From an uncultured Anaerocolumna sp. (GTDB taxonomy: Bacteria > Bacillota > Clostridia > Lachnospirales > Lachnospiraceae), in NCBI GenBank assembly GCA_937901695.1, contig CALDJN010000164.1, positions 1-10,168 of the forward strand: DNA of 10,168 bases. The letters are read 5' to 3'. This document shows, one piece after another, positions 1 to 6,630 of this stretch. Made by a program: the position numbers and the translations under genes. Every line of letters begins with the position of its first letter. Position 1 is the stretch's first letter. The notes beneath the pieces were generated by a model, which saw nothing but the letters and a program-made list of their open reading frames with translations, made no database searches and was not told the origin of the DNA.

Positions 1-1500
1 GGTCATAGAGTTCTGGCATTAAATCGTGGTGAAAATGAGAAAGTGCTGACAGTTAAGATTGTAGCTCCGGAGGACAGAATACTTAGGTTCCTTGAGACGA
101 AAATGATAACACGCGAGAATCCATATACCGCAGAACTTTTAAAAGCTACCATTGAAGATAGTTATAAACGTCTTATTGCACCGGCAATTGAACGTGAGAT
201 TCGTAATGACTTAACAGAAAAAGCAGAAGATGGTGCAATTAAAGTATTTGGAAAGAACTTAGAGCAGCTTCTTATGCAGCCTCCAATTGTAGGACAAGTG
301 GTATTAGGATGGGACCCAGCTTTTCGAACGGGTTGTAAACTGGCTGTTGTAGATGAGACTGGTAAAGTACTTGATACGGTGGTTGTTTATCCAACAGCAC
401 CACAGAATAAAATTGAGGAAACAAAAAGCAAAGTTAAGGCACTTATTAAGAAGTATGGTATTACTTTAATCTCTGTTGGTAATGGTACAGCTTCAAGAGA
501 ATCTGAACTTATCATTGCAGATATGCTAAAAGAGATGAATACCAATGTATCTTATATTATTGTAAATGAAGCAGGTGCCTCAGTATATTCTGCAAGTAAA
601 TTAGCAACAGAAGAGTTTCCCAATTTTGATGTGGGACAAAGAAGTGCAGCTTCTATAGCAAGAAGACTTCAGGATCCATTAGCAGAACTTGTGAAAATTG
701 ACCCAAAGTCCATAGGTGTTGGGCAATATCAGCATGATATGAACCAGAAGAAATTATCAGAAGCCCTAACCGGGGTAGTAGAAGATTGTGTAAATAAAGT
801 AGGTGTAGATTTAAATACTGCCTCTGCTTCCTTACTTGAATATATATCTGGCATATCAAAAGCTATTGCAAAGAATATTGTTACTTATCGTGAGGAAAAT
901 GGACGTTTTACCAACCGAAGACAACTTCTTAAGGTACCAAAGCTTGGACCTAAGGCTTTTGAACAATGTGCTGGTTTCTTAAGAATTCTTGATGGAGATA
1001 ATCCTTTGGATTTTACCAGTGTCCATCCGGAATCCTATGAAGCAGCCAATAGTCTTCTGCAGAAATTATCCTGTTCTCCAGAAGATATAAAAGCAGGTGG
1101 GCTAAGTAATTTAGGTAAACAAATTAAAAATAAAAAAGCCATGGCAGATGAACTGGGTATTGGAGAAATAACCTTAGATGATATCATCAAAGAGTTAGAA
1201 AAGCCAGGAAGAGACCCTCGTGATGAGATGCCAAAACCAATTCTTAGAACGGATGTATTAGAAATGAAAGACCTGACAGAAGGTATGATATTAAAAGGAA
1301 CTGTTCGTAATGTAATTGATTTTGGTGCCTTTGTTGATATCGGAGTTCATCAGGATGGTCTGGTTCATATATCACAGCTTACCAATAAAAAGTTCGTGAA
1401 ACATCCATTGGATGTAGTAAGTGTAGGAGACATTGTGGATGTTAAAGTAATGAGTGTAGATTTAGCAAAGAAGAGAATTCAGCTAACCATGATACTATAA
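1..1500 (+). CDS. tex: Tex, S1-domain RNA-binding transcription accessory protein (5' end outside window)
   Basis: Cytoplasmic nucleic-acid-binding factor of the Tex family, known from other bacteria as an accessory factor acting on RNA and transcription. The frame is open from base 1, where GHRVLALNRGE is a typical Tex segment, so the gene starts upstream; the internal ATG at 43 is not its start. Visible parts in order: a YqgF/RNase H-like domain starting near base 300 with GWDPAFRTG at 307; helix-hairpin-helix repeats at about 790-990 with GVDLNTAS and VPKLGPKAFEQ; and a C-terminal S1 domain at 1282-1500 with GTVRNVIDFGAFVDIG and GLVHISQL. The protein ends on the last S1 strand (RIQLTMIL), the normal family ending, so it is not truncated at the C-terminus. 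About 500 of the usual 700 or so residues are present. Its last 42 bases are the first unit of a tandem array. Housekeeping gene, ended by the terminator at 1701 and probably not co-transcribed with the cluster downstream. Confidence 0.96.
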   Translation, partial: GHRVLALNRGENEKVLTVKIVAPEDRILRFLETKMITRENPYTAELLKATIEDSYKRLIAPAIEREIRNDLTEKAEDGAIKVFGKNLEQLLMQPPIVGQVVLGWDPAFRTGCKLAVVDETGKVLDTVVVYPTAPQNKIEETKSKVKALIKKYGITLISVGNGTASRESELIIADMLKEMNTNVSYIIVNEAGASVYSASKLATEEFPNFDVGQRSAASIARRLQDPLAELVKIDPKSIGVGQYQHDMNQKKLSEALTGVVEDCVNKVGVDLNTASASLLEYISGISKAIAKNIVTYREENGRFTNRRQLLKVPKLGPKAFEQCAGFLRILDGDNPLDFTSVHPESYEAANSLLQKLSCSPEDIKAGGLSNLGKQIKNKKAMADELGIGEITLDDIIKELEKPGRDPRDEMPKPILRTDVLEMKDLTEGMILKGTVRNVIDFGAFVDIGVHQDGLVHISQLTNKKFVKHPLDVVSVGDIVDVKVMSVDLAKKRIQLTMIL

Positions 1501-1626
1501 GATTTAGCAAAGAAGAGAATTCAATTAACCATGATATTATAAGATTTAGCAAAGAAGGGAATTCAATTAACCATGATATTATAAGATTTAGCAAAGAAGA
1601 GAATTCAATTAACCATGATACTATAA
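1459..1626 (+). repeat. 42-bp tandem array copied from the 3' end of tex (4 units)
   Basis: Unit 1 (1459-1500) is the last 14 codons of tex including TAA. Units 2-4 (1501-1542, 1543-1584, 1585-1626) follow head to tail without gaps. As 42 is a multiple of three, every unit would read DLAKKRIQLTMIL then stop (R to G in unit 3). The three differences between units 1 and 2 are transitions that leave the peptide unchanged; unit 4 shares one base state with unit 1. Bases 1627-1633 (GGTTTAG) may be a decayed fifth start. Copies 2-4 lack a start codon and ribosome site, so they are transcribed 3' UTR of tex upstream of its terminator. Confidence 0.95.
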
Positions 1627-1700
1627 GGTTTAGTCTAATGAAGTAAATTAAAAGGTTAGGTAATATGTCCTTAGATTTTCAAAATATTATATAAATTATA

Positions 1701-1734
1701 AAGCATCTGAGAAGTAATTTTCAGGTGCTTTTTT
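1701..1734 (+). terminator. Rho-independent terminator of tex
   Basis: Stem AAGCATCTGA (1701-1710) pairs with TCAGGTGCTT (1721-1730) over ten positions, one of them a G-T wobble, around a 10-base loop. It is followed directly by a T run (1729-1734). It lies 75 bases after the last tandem unit, so the array is kept within the tex transcript. Confidence 0.85.
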
Positions 1735-2224
1735 GTAATAGGGAAAATATGAATCATATATATTAGGAAAACTTGCAATATGAAATGGCATTGAGGTCAG
1801 CCACGGCGGTCTGATGTAGACCTCAATATATTCCGCTATTCTGTGGAACTCGCCGGCAAATTTAAACTTGACGCTAATGTTTCCATTCTTGAAAACCATT
1901 TTGCCCGTTCATATTTTTTGAAGATAATCATAAGTCCTACGTAATTTCCTTTGGCATACAGCGTGTATAGTTTTTTTATTCATCCATTCAACTTTCGATT
2001 TGACGAGCCTAGAAGGTGGGAAATTTCCGGGTGTATTCAAGGATTATGGAGTTTTAATAAATGTGATTGTGGACGTGGATTGCGTCTGATGAGTTGTGGC
2101 GATAAACGGATATTTATTTAGTAATATCAAAAAGTACAAATACTATTATATACGGTTCCATCATATATTGAGTAAAGAATAAACATACCAACCCAAAATG
2201 TAACTATGCTATGAAATTTGATTC
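1735..2224. other. Gene-poor spacer, GC-richer than its surroundings; possible decayed coding remnant
   Basis: No convincing gene. Bases about 1790-2110 are visibly richer in G and C than the rest. An inverted repeat, TTGAGGTC (1791-1798) with GACCTCAA (1819-1826), encloses 20 bases and has no T run. On the minus strand, protein-like stretches occur in different frames: MVFKNGNISVKFKFAGEF from 1899 downward, KLYTLYAKGNYVGLMIIF just upstream, and PPSRLVKSKVEWMNKK before that. They could be joined by frameshifts at the A-run at 1971-1977 and at a shorter A-run near 1900, as in a decayed gene. The plus strand also has an open stretch ending at 2090, so strand is uncertain and I name no family. 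Bases 2110-2224 are AT-rich and should hold the promoter of the cluster, but I see no clear -35/-10 pair. Confidence 0.35.
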
Positions 2225-2237
2225 AATAGTAACTATT
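2225..2237. promoter_or_regulatory. 13-bp dyad AATAGTAACTATT before the first ATP-grasp gene
   Basis: AATAGT and ACTATT are inverted around a central A. The identical 13-mer recurs at 4267-4279 before the next transcription block. It ends 30 bases before the ATG at 2268, a position suited to an operator or activator site. A chance 13-mer repeat in an AT-rich 10-kb window is not rare, so function is only suggested. Confidence 0.25.
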
Positions 2238-2267
2238 TTTTTAATTCATATAAAGGAGATATAGGAA

Positions 2268-3167
2268 ATGAATATGGGGTTTAAGAAACTTATTTTAGCG
2301 CCTATGGACTTATTATATAGAATGAAACCTGAATTAAGCTTAAAGATTCTATACCGATTGAAAACCGGAAGAAAGTTAAATCTAAAAAATCCAAGAACAT
2401 ATTCTGAAAAAGTACAGTGGCTTAAACTTAATTATAAAAATAAACTTTTACCAATATGTGCAGATAAATATAAAGTAAGACAATATGTAAAAAAGTGCGG
2501 TCTTGAAAGTATACTTATAAAATTATTATGGGAAGGGTTTGACCCTAATGCTATACCATTTGATGACTTACCCCAGAAATTTGTTATAAAAGTCACACAT
2601 GGAAGTGGATGGAACATTATTTGTAAGGATAAAAGTCAATTAAATATTCCAAAAACAATTAAAAAATTAAAACGGTGGTTAAAAGAAAAGTATCTTCCCT
2701 GCTATGGTGAATGGTTTTATGAAGTTATAAAACCAAGAATTATTATAGAAGAATATCTGGATGATGGAACAGGTAAAGTTCCTATTGATTATAAGATATT
2801 TTGCTTTCATGGAAAGCCTAAATATATTGCAGCCCATGTTGATAGATTCACAAATCATCGTAGAAAAATGTATGATTTGGAATGGAAACCATTTCCCATT
2901 ACTGCCAGGTATGTTGATCCTAATGTACATGTAGAAAAGCCAAAGGAATTAGATGAATTGTTAGAGTGCGCCAGATTACTATCAAAAGAATTTATTCATG
3001 TAAGAGTAGATTTATATATAGTGAATTCTAAAATATATTTTGGAGAATTAACTTTCGCTGATGAAGCCGGATTTGGGACTATTTCTCCAAAAGAAATGGA
3101 GAAAAAGATAAGCAGCTGGATTAGACTGCCTTTGCATAAAGAAGATAATGAGGTTATGAGCAAGTAG
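2268..3167 (+). CDS. TupA-like ATP-grasp protein, copy A
   Basis: Predicted cytoplasmic ligase of 299 residues in the TupA-like ATP-grasp family, whose namesake belongs to teichuronopeptide synthesis in alkaliphilic bacilli. Such enzymes use ATP to join a carboxylate to an amine, so it may add an amino acid or peptide-like group to a surface glycan; the substrate is unknown. Visible: N-terminal KLNLKNPRTYSEKVQW (37-51), KFVIKVTHGSG (104-114) and ICKD (118-121) in the nucleotide-binding half, EEYLDD (161-166), DYKIFCFHGKPK (174-185), and HVRVDLY (244-250) with FGELTF (258-263), the likely metal-binding Asp and Glu. There is no signal peptide. The ATG is fixed by AAAGGAGAT at 2252-2260, seven bases upstream. 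About three quarters identical to copy B over the first 200 residues, counted by eye. Both differ from the third copy at KLLWEG, where that one has the more usual PLLGVW. Confidence 0.85.
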   Translation: MNMGFKKLILAPMDLLYRMKPELSLKILYRLKTGRKLNLKNPRTYSEKVQWLKLNYKNKLLPICADKYKVRQYVKKCGLESILIKLLWEGFDPNAIPFDDLPQKFVIKVTHGSGWNIICKDKSQLNIPKTIKKLKRWLKEKYLPCYGEWFYEVIKPRIIIEEYLDDGTGKVPIDYKIFCFHGKPKYIAAHVDRFTNHRRKMYDLEWKPFPITARYVDPNVHVEKPKELDELLECARLLSKEFIHVRVDLYIVNSKIYFGELTFADEAGFGTISPKEMEKKISSWIRLPLHKEDNEVMSK

Positions 3168-3170
3168 TGT

Positions 3171-3211
3171 AAGCGGATAAACTTGTCTGCAGGGAAGCGG
3201 AATATCCGCTT
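3171..3211 (+). other. Two mutually exclusive hairpins between the ATP-grasp paralogs
   Basis: The sequence TATCCGCTT (3203-3211) can pair with AAGCGGATA (3171-3179) as a 9-bp stem. Its TCCGCTT part (3205-3211) can instead pair with the adjacent AAGCGGA (3195-3201) as a 7-bp stem with a 3-base loop. The two cannot form together. No T run follows, so a simple terminator is unlikely; RNA processing or partial attenuation is possible. Confidence 0.4.
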
Positions 3212-3227
3212 TGACTAAATAATTATT

Positions 3228-3235
3228 ATGGAGAT
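3228..3235 (+). promoter_or_regulatory. Ribosome binding site that sets the start of ATP-grasp copy B
   Basis: ATGGAGAT contains an earlier in-frame ATG (3228), but its GGAG is correctly spaced (9 bases) for the ATG at 3243. It is therefore the ribosome site, not the start. The alignment MNKRVKNFIL against MNMGFKKLIL of copy A supports 3243. Confidence 0.75.
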
Positions 3236-3242
3236 ATATAGA

Positions 3243-4115
3243 ATGAATAAAAGGGTAAAAAATTTCATTTTAACACCTATGAACCTATTATATAGAATAA
3301 ATCCAGAATTAAATCTTAAAATCTTATATCGTTTGAGAACCCATAGAAAGTTAAATTTAGAAAATCCAAAGACCTATTCTGAAAAACTTCAATGGATGAA
3401 ACTTAATTATAAAAATAAACTATTACCAATATGTGCAGATAAATATGAAGTAAGGCAGTTTGTAAAAGAATGTGGATGTGAAAATATACTTACAAAGTTA
3501 CTTTGGGAAGGGTATAACCCCAATGATATTCCATTTAAAGACCTACCCCAGCAATTTGTAATAAAAGTTACACATGGAAGCGGAACGGTTATTATTTGTA
3601 AGGATAAAAACAGATTAAATATTCCAAAAACTATTAGGGCGCTAAAGCTAAGGTTAAAAGAAAAGTATCTTCCATGCTATGGTGAATGGTTTTATGGAGT
3701 CATAAGACCAAGGATTGTCATAGAAGAATTTCTTGATGATGGGAAAGGTTATTCTCCAGTGGATTATAAAATATATTGCTTTCATGGGAAGCCCAAATAT
3801 ATCATTGCACATGTAGATAGATTTACGAATCACCGGAGTAATATATATGATTTGGAATGGAACCCTATCAAGAATATATCCACGAAGGAAATTGATCCAA
3901 ATTTAACGATAGAAAAGCCCAAGGAATTAAATCAATTATTAAGGTATGCAAGAATTTTATCTGAAAGTTTTATACATGTTAGAGTGGATTTATATATATT
4001 GAATTCTCAAATATATTTTGGTGAATTAACTTTCATCAGTGACTCTGGTTTTCTAAGGATTAACCCAATAGAAGCAGAAGAAGAAATAGGAAGCTGGATT
4101 AAGCTTCCATCTTAG
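3243..4115 (+). CDS. TupA-like ATP-grasp protein, copy B
   Basis: Tandem paralog of the preceding gene, 290 residues from the chosen ATG. It keeps every landmark at nearly the same residue numbers: KLNLENPKTYSEKLQW (37-51), QFVIKVTHGSG (104-114), ICKD (118-121), EEFLDD (161-166), DYKIYCFHGKPK (174-185), HVRVDLY (245-251) and FGELTF (259-264). Both copies should therefore be active ligases. Differences from copy A concentrate in 201-230 and the C-terminal tail; copy A carries nine extra charged residues at its end. The divergent stretch before the HVRVD motif could tune the acceptor. Only 75 bases separate the stop of copy A from this start, so the two are probably co-transcribed, with the alternative hairpins between them. 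An upstream in-frame ATG at 3228 would add five residues but overlaps the ribosome site. Exact substrate not deducible. Confidence 0.85.
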   Translation: MNKRVKNFILTPMNLLYRINPELNLKILYRLRTHRKLNLENPKTYSEKLQWMKLNYKNKLLPICADKYEVRQFVKECGCENILTKLLWEGYNPNDIPFKDLPQQFVIKVTHGSGTVIICKDKNRLNIPKTIRALKLRLKEKYLPCYGEWFYGVIRPRIVIEEFLDDGKGYSPVDYKIYCFHGKPKYIIAHVDRFTNHRSNIYDLEWNPIKNISTKEIDPNLTIEKPKELNQLLRYARILSESFIHVRVDLYILNSQIYFGELTFISDSGFLRINPIEAEEEIGSWIKLPS

Positions 4116-4194
4116 CCTGACTTATTTAATAAATTGTCACGGTTTAGCTTGTGGGATGCCATCTTACTTTTACGTGCCTTGCTTGTATAATTGA

Positions 4195-4239
4195 GATTCT
4201 TCGCCCTAATTCAGCTTTGCCGAATAGGCTCAGAATGAC
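4195..4239 (-). repeat. Dispersed hairpin element, copy 1 (inverted)
   Basis: Read on the minus strand it starts GTCATTCTGAGC and ends GCGAAGAATC, matching copies at 8930 and 9001. The centre folds as CCTATTCGGC, loop AAA, GCTGAATTAGG, a ten-pair stem with one bulge. It differs from the other copies at two stem positions on both sides, keeping pairing (one becomes a G-T wobble). The outer arms pair as ATTCT/AGAAT and GC/GC around tandem G-A mismatches. A 7-bp inverted repeat, TGCCATC (4157-4163) with GATGGCA (4253-4259), lies around it. Confidence 0.75.
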
Positions 4240-4266
4240 AGACTATAATCGGGATGGCAAACTGTA

Positions 4267-4300
4267 AATAGTAACTATTCAACGACTTAAGTCATATAAT
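4267..4300 (+). promoter_or_regulatory. Candidate promoter with dyad, before the membrane-protein and phosphotransferase genes
   Basis: A perfect -10 hexamer TATAAT lies at 4295-4300, which would put the transcript start near 4307 and leave a short leader before the ribosome site at 4320. No good -35 hexamer is found 16-18 bases upstream. Its place is taken by the 13-bp dyad AATAGTAACTATT (4267-4279), also seen at 2225. An activator-dependent promoter would fit, but this is inference. Confidence 0.35.
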
Positions 4301-4319
4301 AAACAATAGAATCAAAAAA

Positions 4320-4325
4320 GAGGTG
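4320..4325 (+). promoter_or_regulatory. Ribosome binding site implying a TTG start at 4329
   Basis: GAGGTG after an A-run is the only strong ribosome site here. It contains the in-frame GTG at 4323, which therefore cannot be its own start. The next codons able to serve are TTG (4329), five bases after GAGG, and CTG (4332). The first ATG, at 4347, is too far away. Confidence 0.6.
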
Positions 4326-4328
4326 TTT

Positions 4329-4985
4329 TTGCTGAATAAACGTAATATGCTTTCTGGCATTACCATAGGTATACTGCTGATTATTGTTTGCATAGGAATA
4401 ATTGCAAAAATCAGTTCATTAAATAAAGCTGATAAAATAATAGAAGCATATATGAACGAAATACATATAGAAGATGAAAATTTAAATGAAACGGAAAATG
4501 CTATTTTAAATATACTTATTAATACTGCTTTTACATCAAATTTTCAGTCCAATATTTTAAAAGAAAAATATTATGAATATTTAAAAAGATATCTTAACAG
4601 TGGAGAAGTGGAATTAGGATTAGAAACTTTATCCCAGCTGGAAGATAAAGCGAAAGACATTACTGCAATTATGAATTTGGAAAAAGAAAGTAATATTAAA
4701 AACATGTCACTGGATTCCAGGGAAATAGTTTTAAATATAACAGAACAAATATATAAAATTTGTGGATTAAAGTTAGTGCATAATCTACAAGGGGGTATAC
4801 AGAAGGTATCTGATATGAATGGAAATTATTTTTACTTAGGCGAAAGTTTATTTAAACAGGAGTTTTTTGATTTTACTATATATTTATCTGTACTGGCTGT
4901 AATGTTTTTTTTATTTCATATATGTTTATGCATTGCTAAGAAAAATCAATTATTTATAAAGGAAGAGATATATGAACTTCATTAA
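4329..4985 (+). CDS. Two-pass membrane protein of unknown function, coupled to the phosphotransferase
   Basis: Not recognised as a known family. From the TTG start it has 218 residues: a short basic N-terminus (LNKRN), a membrane segment at about 8-27 (GITIGILLIIVCIGIIA), a hydrophilic helix-rich middle of about 150 residues rich in Glu, Lys, Asn and Leu, a second membrane segment at about 182-206 (IYLSVLAVMFFLFHICLC), and a short charged tail. By the positive-inside rule both ends face the cytoplasm and the middle faces outward. This is the general layout of Wzz/CpsC chain-length regulators, but I see no proline-rich motif of that family beside the second segment, and the domain is small. 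It overlaps the phosphotransferase gene by 14 bases, which suggests coupled translation and a shared membrane role such as partner or regulator. Start choice (TTG over GTG 4323 or ATG 4347) rests on ribosome-site spacing. Confidence 0.75.
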   Translation: MLNKRNMLSGITIGILLIIVCIGIIAKISSLNKADKIIEAYMNEIHIEDENLNETENAILNILINTAFTSNFQSNILKEKYYEYLKRYLNSGEVELGLETLSQLEDKAKDITAIMNLEKESNIKNMSLDSREIVLNITEQIYKICGLKLVHNLQGGIQKVSDMNGNYFYLGESLFKQEFFDFTIYLSVLAVMFFLFHICLCIAKKNQLFIKEEIYELH

Positions 4986-6390
4986 AAAAAGTGTCCCAAA
5001 TAAATATCTGCTGGCAGTAGATTTATGCTGTATTTTATTATCTTTCTTTGTTACAACCTGGATACTTTATGGAGGAATAACAGAATATTGGGTTAGAAAT
5101 ATGTATGGATTTGCGTTTATATTTATCCTTCTTTTATATATAGCAATATATTATGCATATGATACCTATAGTAGAATTTTTAAGCGTGGGTTCCTTGAGG
5201 AACTAATTTCAGTTATTAAAATAAATTGTTTGCTTGCTGCAATTCTTACTTTCATAATGTTTGTTTTTCAGGAAGGAGCAACCTATTCCAGATTATTTTT
5301 CTTAACTTTTTTTACACTTAATATATTGATAAATTATTTAGCCAGGTTATATTTTAAGATTCTTTTACTTGCTGTTTATAAAAAAAGTGGCGCCAGCATT
5401 AAGCTTATGATAATAACCACTTCTGATAAGGCTAAAGAAGTCTTAGATAGATTTCGAAAAGAAAATGATTGGAAGTATCAAGTTACCTATTTAACTATAT
5501 TGGACAGGCAATTAATGGGAGAAATGATTGAAGGAATACCTGTTAAGGCAAATATAATGAATATGTATGAAGTAGCCAGACAAGAAGTAGTAGATGGAGT
5601 ATTCATATATCTTCCTAGCGACTCCTCTTTATCTATTAATTTAGACGAAACAATACTTGAATTTGTAAATATGGGAGCAACCGTTAACCTAAGTATTAAT
5701 ACATTTGGATTAAAGGTACGTGAGAAAATAGTTGGAAAAATAAGTGGGTACTATGCTCTAAGCTTTAGTACACGTTTATTAAAGGAATCCCAAATTCATA
5801 TGAAAAGGTTTATGGATATTGTGGGAGGAATAGTAGGATGCGTATTAACTTTATTATTGATTATACTCTTAACTCCGGCAATTAAATTAGAATCACCCGG
5901 ACCAATATTATTTTCACAAGTACGAGTAGGTAAAAACGGACGACGTTTTAAAATTTATAAATTTCGTTCTATGTATATGGATGCCGAAAAGCGTAAAGAA
6001 GAATTGATGAATCAAAATGAAATGAGTGGCTTTATGTTTAAAATGAAAAATGATCCAAGAGTTACAAAAGTAGGTAAGTTTATGAGAAAAACAAGCCTTG
6101 ATGAGTTTCCACAGTTCTTTAATATCCTAAAGGGAGATATGAGTTTAGTAGGAACCAGACCGCCTACAGAAGCTGAGTTCCTTATGTACGAAGGAAGGCA
6201 TAAGCGGAGGCTGGCTCTTAAATGTGGATTGACAGGATTATGGCAGGGTAGTGGAAGAAATGACATTCAGGATTTCGAAGAAGTGGTTAAGCTGGACTTG
6301 GAATATATCGATAACTGGTCATTTAAGTTAGATATAAAGATATTGCTAAAGACAGTAGCTGTTGTACTATTTGGAAAAGGTTCTAGGTAG
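4972..6390 (+). CDS. Polyprenyl-phosphate sugar-phosphotransferase (initiating glycosyltransferase, WbaP/CpsE type)
   Basis: Integral membrane enzyme of 472 residues that moves a hexose 1-phosphate from a UDP-sugar to undecaprenyl phosphate, the first step of capsule or exopolysaccharide repeat-unit assembly. Visible: four N-terminal membrane segments (about 12-33, 44-63, 84-101, 106-135), a nucleotide-fold-like soluble domain (about 140-265), a hydrophobic hairpin segment at 280-303, and the catalytic bacterial sugar-transferase domain to the end. The latter has ESPGPILFSQVRVG (307-320), KFRSM (330-334), the Asp-Glu pair in TSLDEFPQ (374-381), SLVGTRPP (391-398) and GLTGLWQ (419-425). Full length for the large PGT class. 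Which sugar is transferred cannot be read from the sequence. Ribosome site AAAGGAAGAG (4958-4967) lies inside the upstream gene. A 19-bp tandem array follows the stop. Confidence 0.95.
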   Translation: MNFIKKSVPNKYLLAVDLCCILLSFFVTTWILYGGITEYWVRNMYGFAFIFILLLYIAIYYAYDTYSRIFKRGFLEELISVIKINCLLAAILTFIMFVFQEGATYSRLFFLTFFTLNILINYLARLYFKILLLAVYKKSGASIKLMIITTSDKAKEVLDRFRKENDWKYQVTYLTILDRQLMGEMIEGIPVKANIMNMYEVARQEVVDGVFIYLPSDSSLSINLDETILEFVNMGATVNLSINTFGLKVREKIVGKISGYYALSFSTRLLKESQIHMKRFMDIVGGIVGCVLTLLLIILLTPAIKLESPGPILFSQVRVGKNGRRFKIYKFRSMYMDAEKRKEELMNQNEMSGFMFKMKNDPRVTKVGKFMRKTSLDEFPQFFNILKGDMSLVGTRPPTEAEFLMYEGRHKRRLALKCGLTGLWQGSGRNDIQDFEEVVKLDLEYIDNWSFKLDIKILLKTVAVVLFGKGSR

Positions 6391-6416
6391 GTAAAGCTTT
6401 AAGGGTTTACGGAAAG

Positions 6417-6606
6417 CTCTATGAAACTATTAAAGCCCTGTGGAACTATTAAAGTCTCATAGGAATATCAAAGCTATATGGAGACATTAAGGTCCTATGT
6501 GAATATTAAAGACTCATGGAATATTAAAACTCAATGAAAATATTAAGCACTATAGAAATGCTAAAGTCCTATGGAAAAATTTTAAGCTTATAGAGACATA
6601 ATTAAG
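6417..6606 (+). repeat. Degenerate 19-bp tandem array between phosphotransferase and pssD (10 units)
   Basis: Ten units of 17-20 bp with approximate consensus TCCTATGGAAATATTAAAG begin at 6417, 6436, 6455, 6474, 6493, 6512, 6530, 6548, 6567 and 6587. Nearly all end in TTAAG or TAAAG. With a diverged lead-in (6391-6416) the array fills almost the whole 240-base spacer. The coding end at 6365-6386 (CTAT, then GGAAAA) resembles unit 9, so the array may also be seeded from the gene end, but divergence makes this uncertain. There are no unique spacers, so it is not CRISPR. Confidence 0.85.
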
Positions 6607-6630
6607 GGGAGCCGTCATATAGTAAATAGA

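Noticed and set aside
653..859. Minus-strand open frame inside tex
   Set aside because: Lies wholly within a strongly supported coding gene; composition and lack of a ribosome site mark it as a shadow frame. The same holds for the minus-strand frames at 2432-2617, 2679-2930, 6012-6266 and 6615-6863.
1459..1626. tex array units as extra translated small proteins
   Set aside because: No start codon with a ribosome site precedes any unit, and each is preceded by an in-frame stop from the unit before.
1696..1899. Minus-strand open frame of 67 codons
   Set aside because: No ribosome site, and its 3' part runs through the tex terminator, so it is not called a gene. Its first half looks protein-like and is described as a possible remnant.
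4217..4249. Second TATAAT (4244-4249) with TTGCCG as a promoter
   Set aside because: The spacing of 21 bases is too long and the -35 candidate lies within the dispersed element's stem; the TATAAT at 4295 is better placed for the gene.
4329..4985. Assignment of the small membrane protein as Wzz/CpsC
   Set aside because: Only the two-segment layout matches; the proline-rich motif by the second membrane segment is missing and the domain is short, so the product is left unknown.
6417..6606. Possible CRISPR array
   Set aside because: Units are contiguous with no unique spacers, too short, and no cas gene is present. The same applies to the other three arrays.
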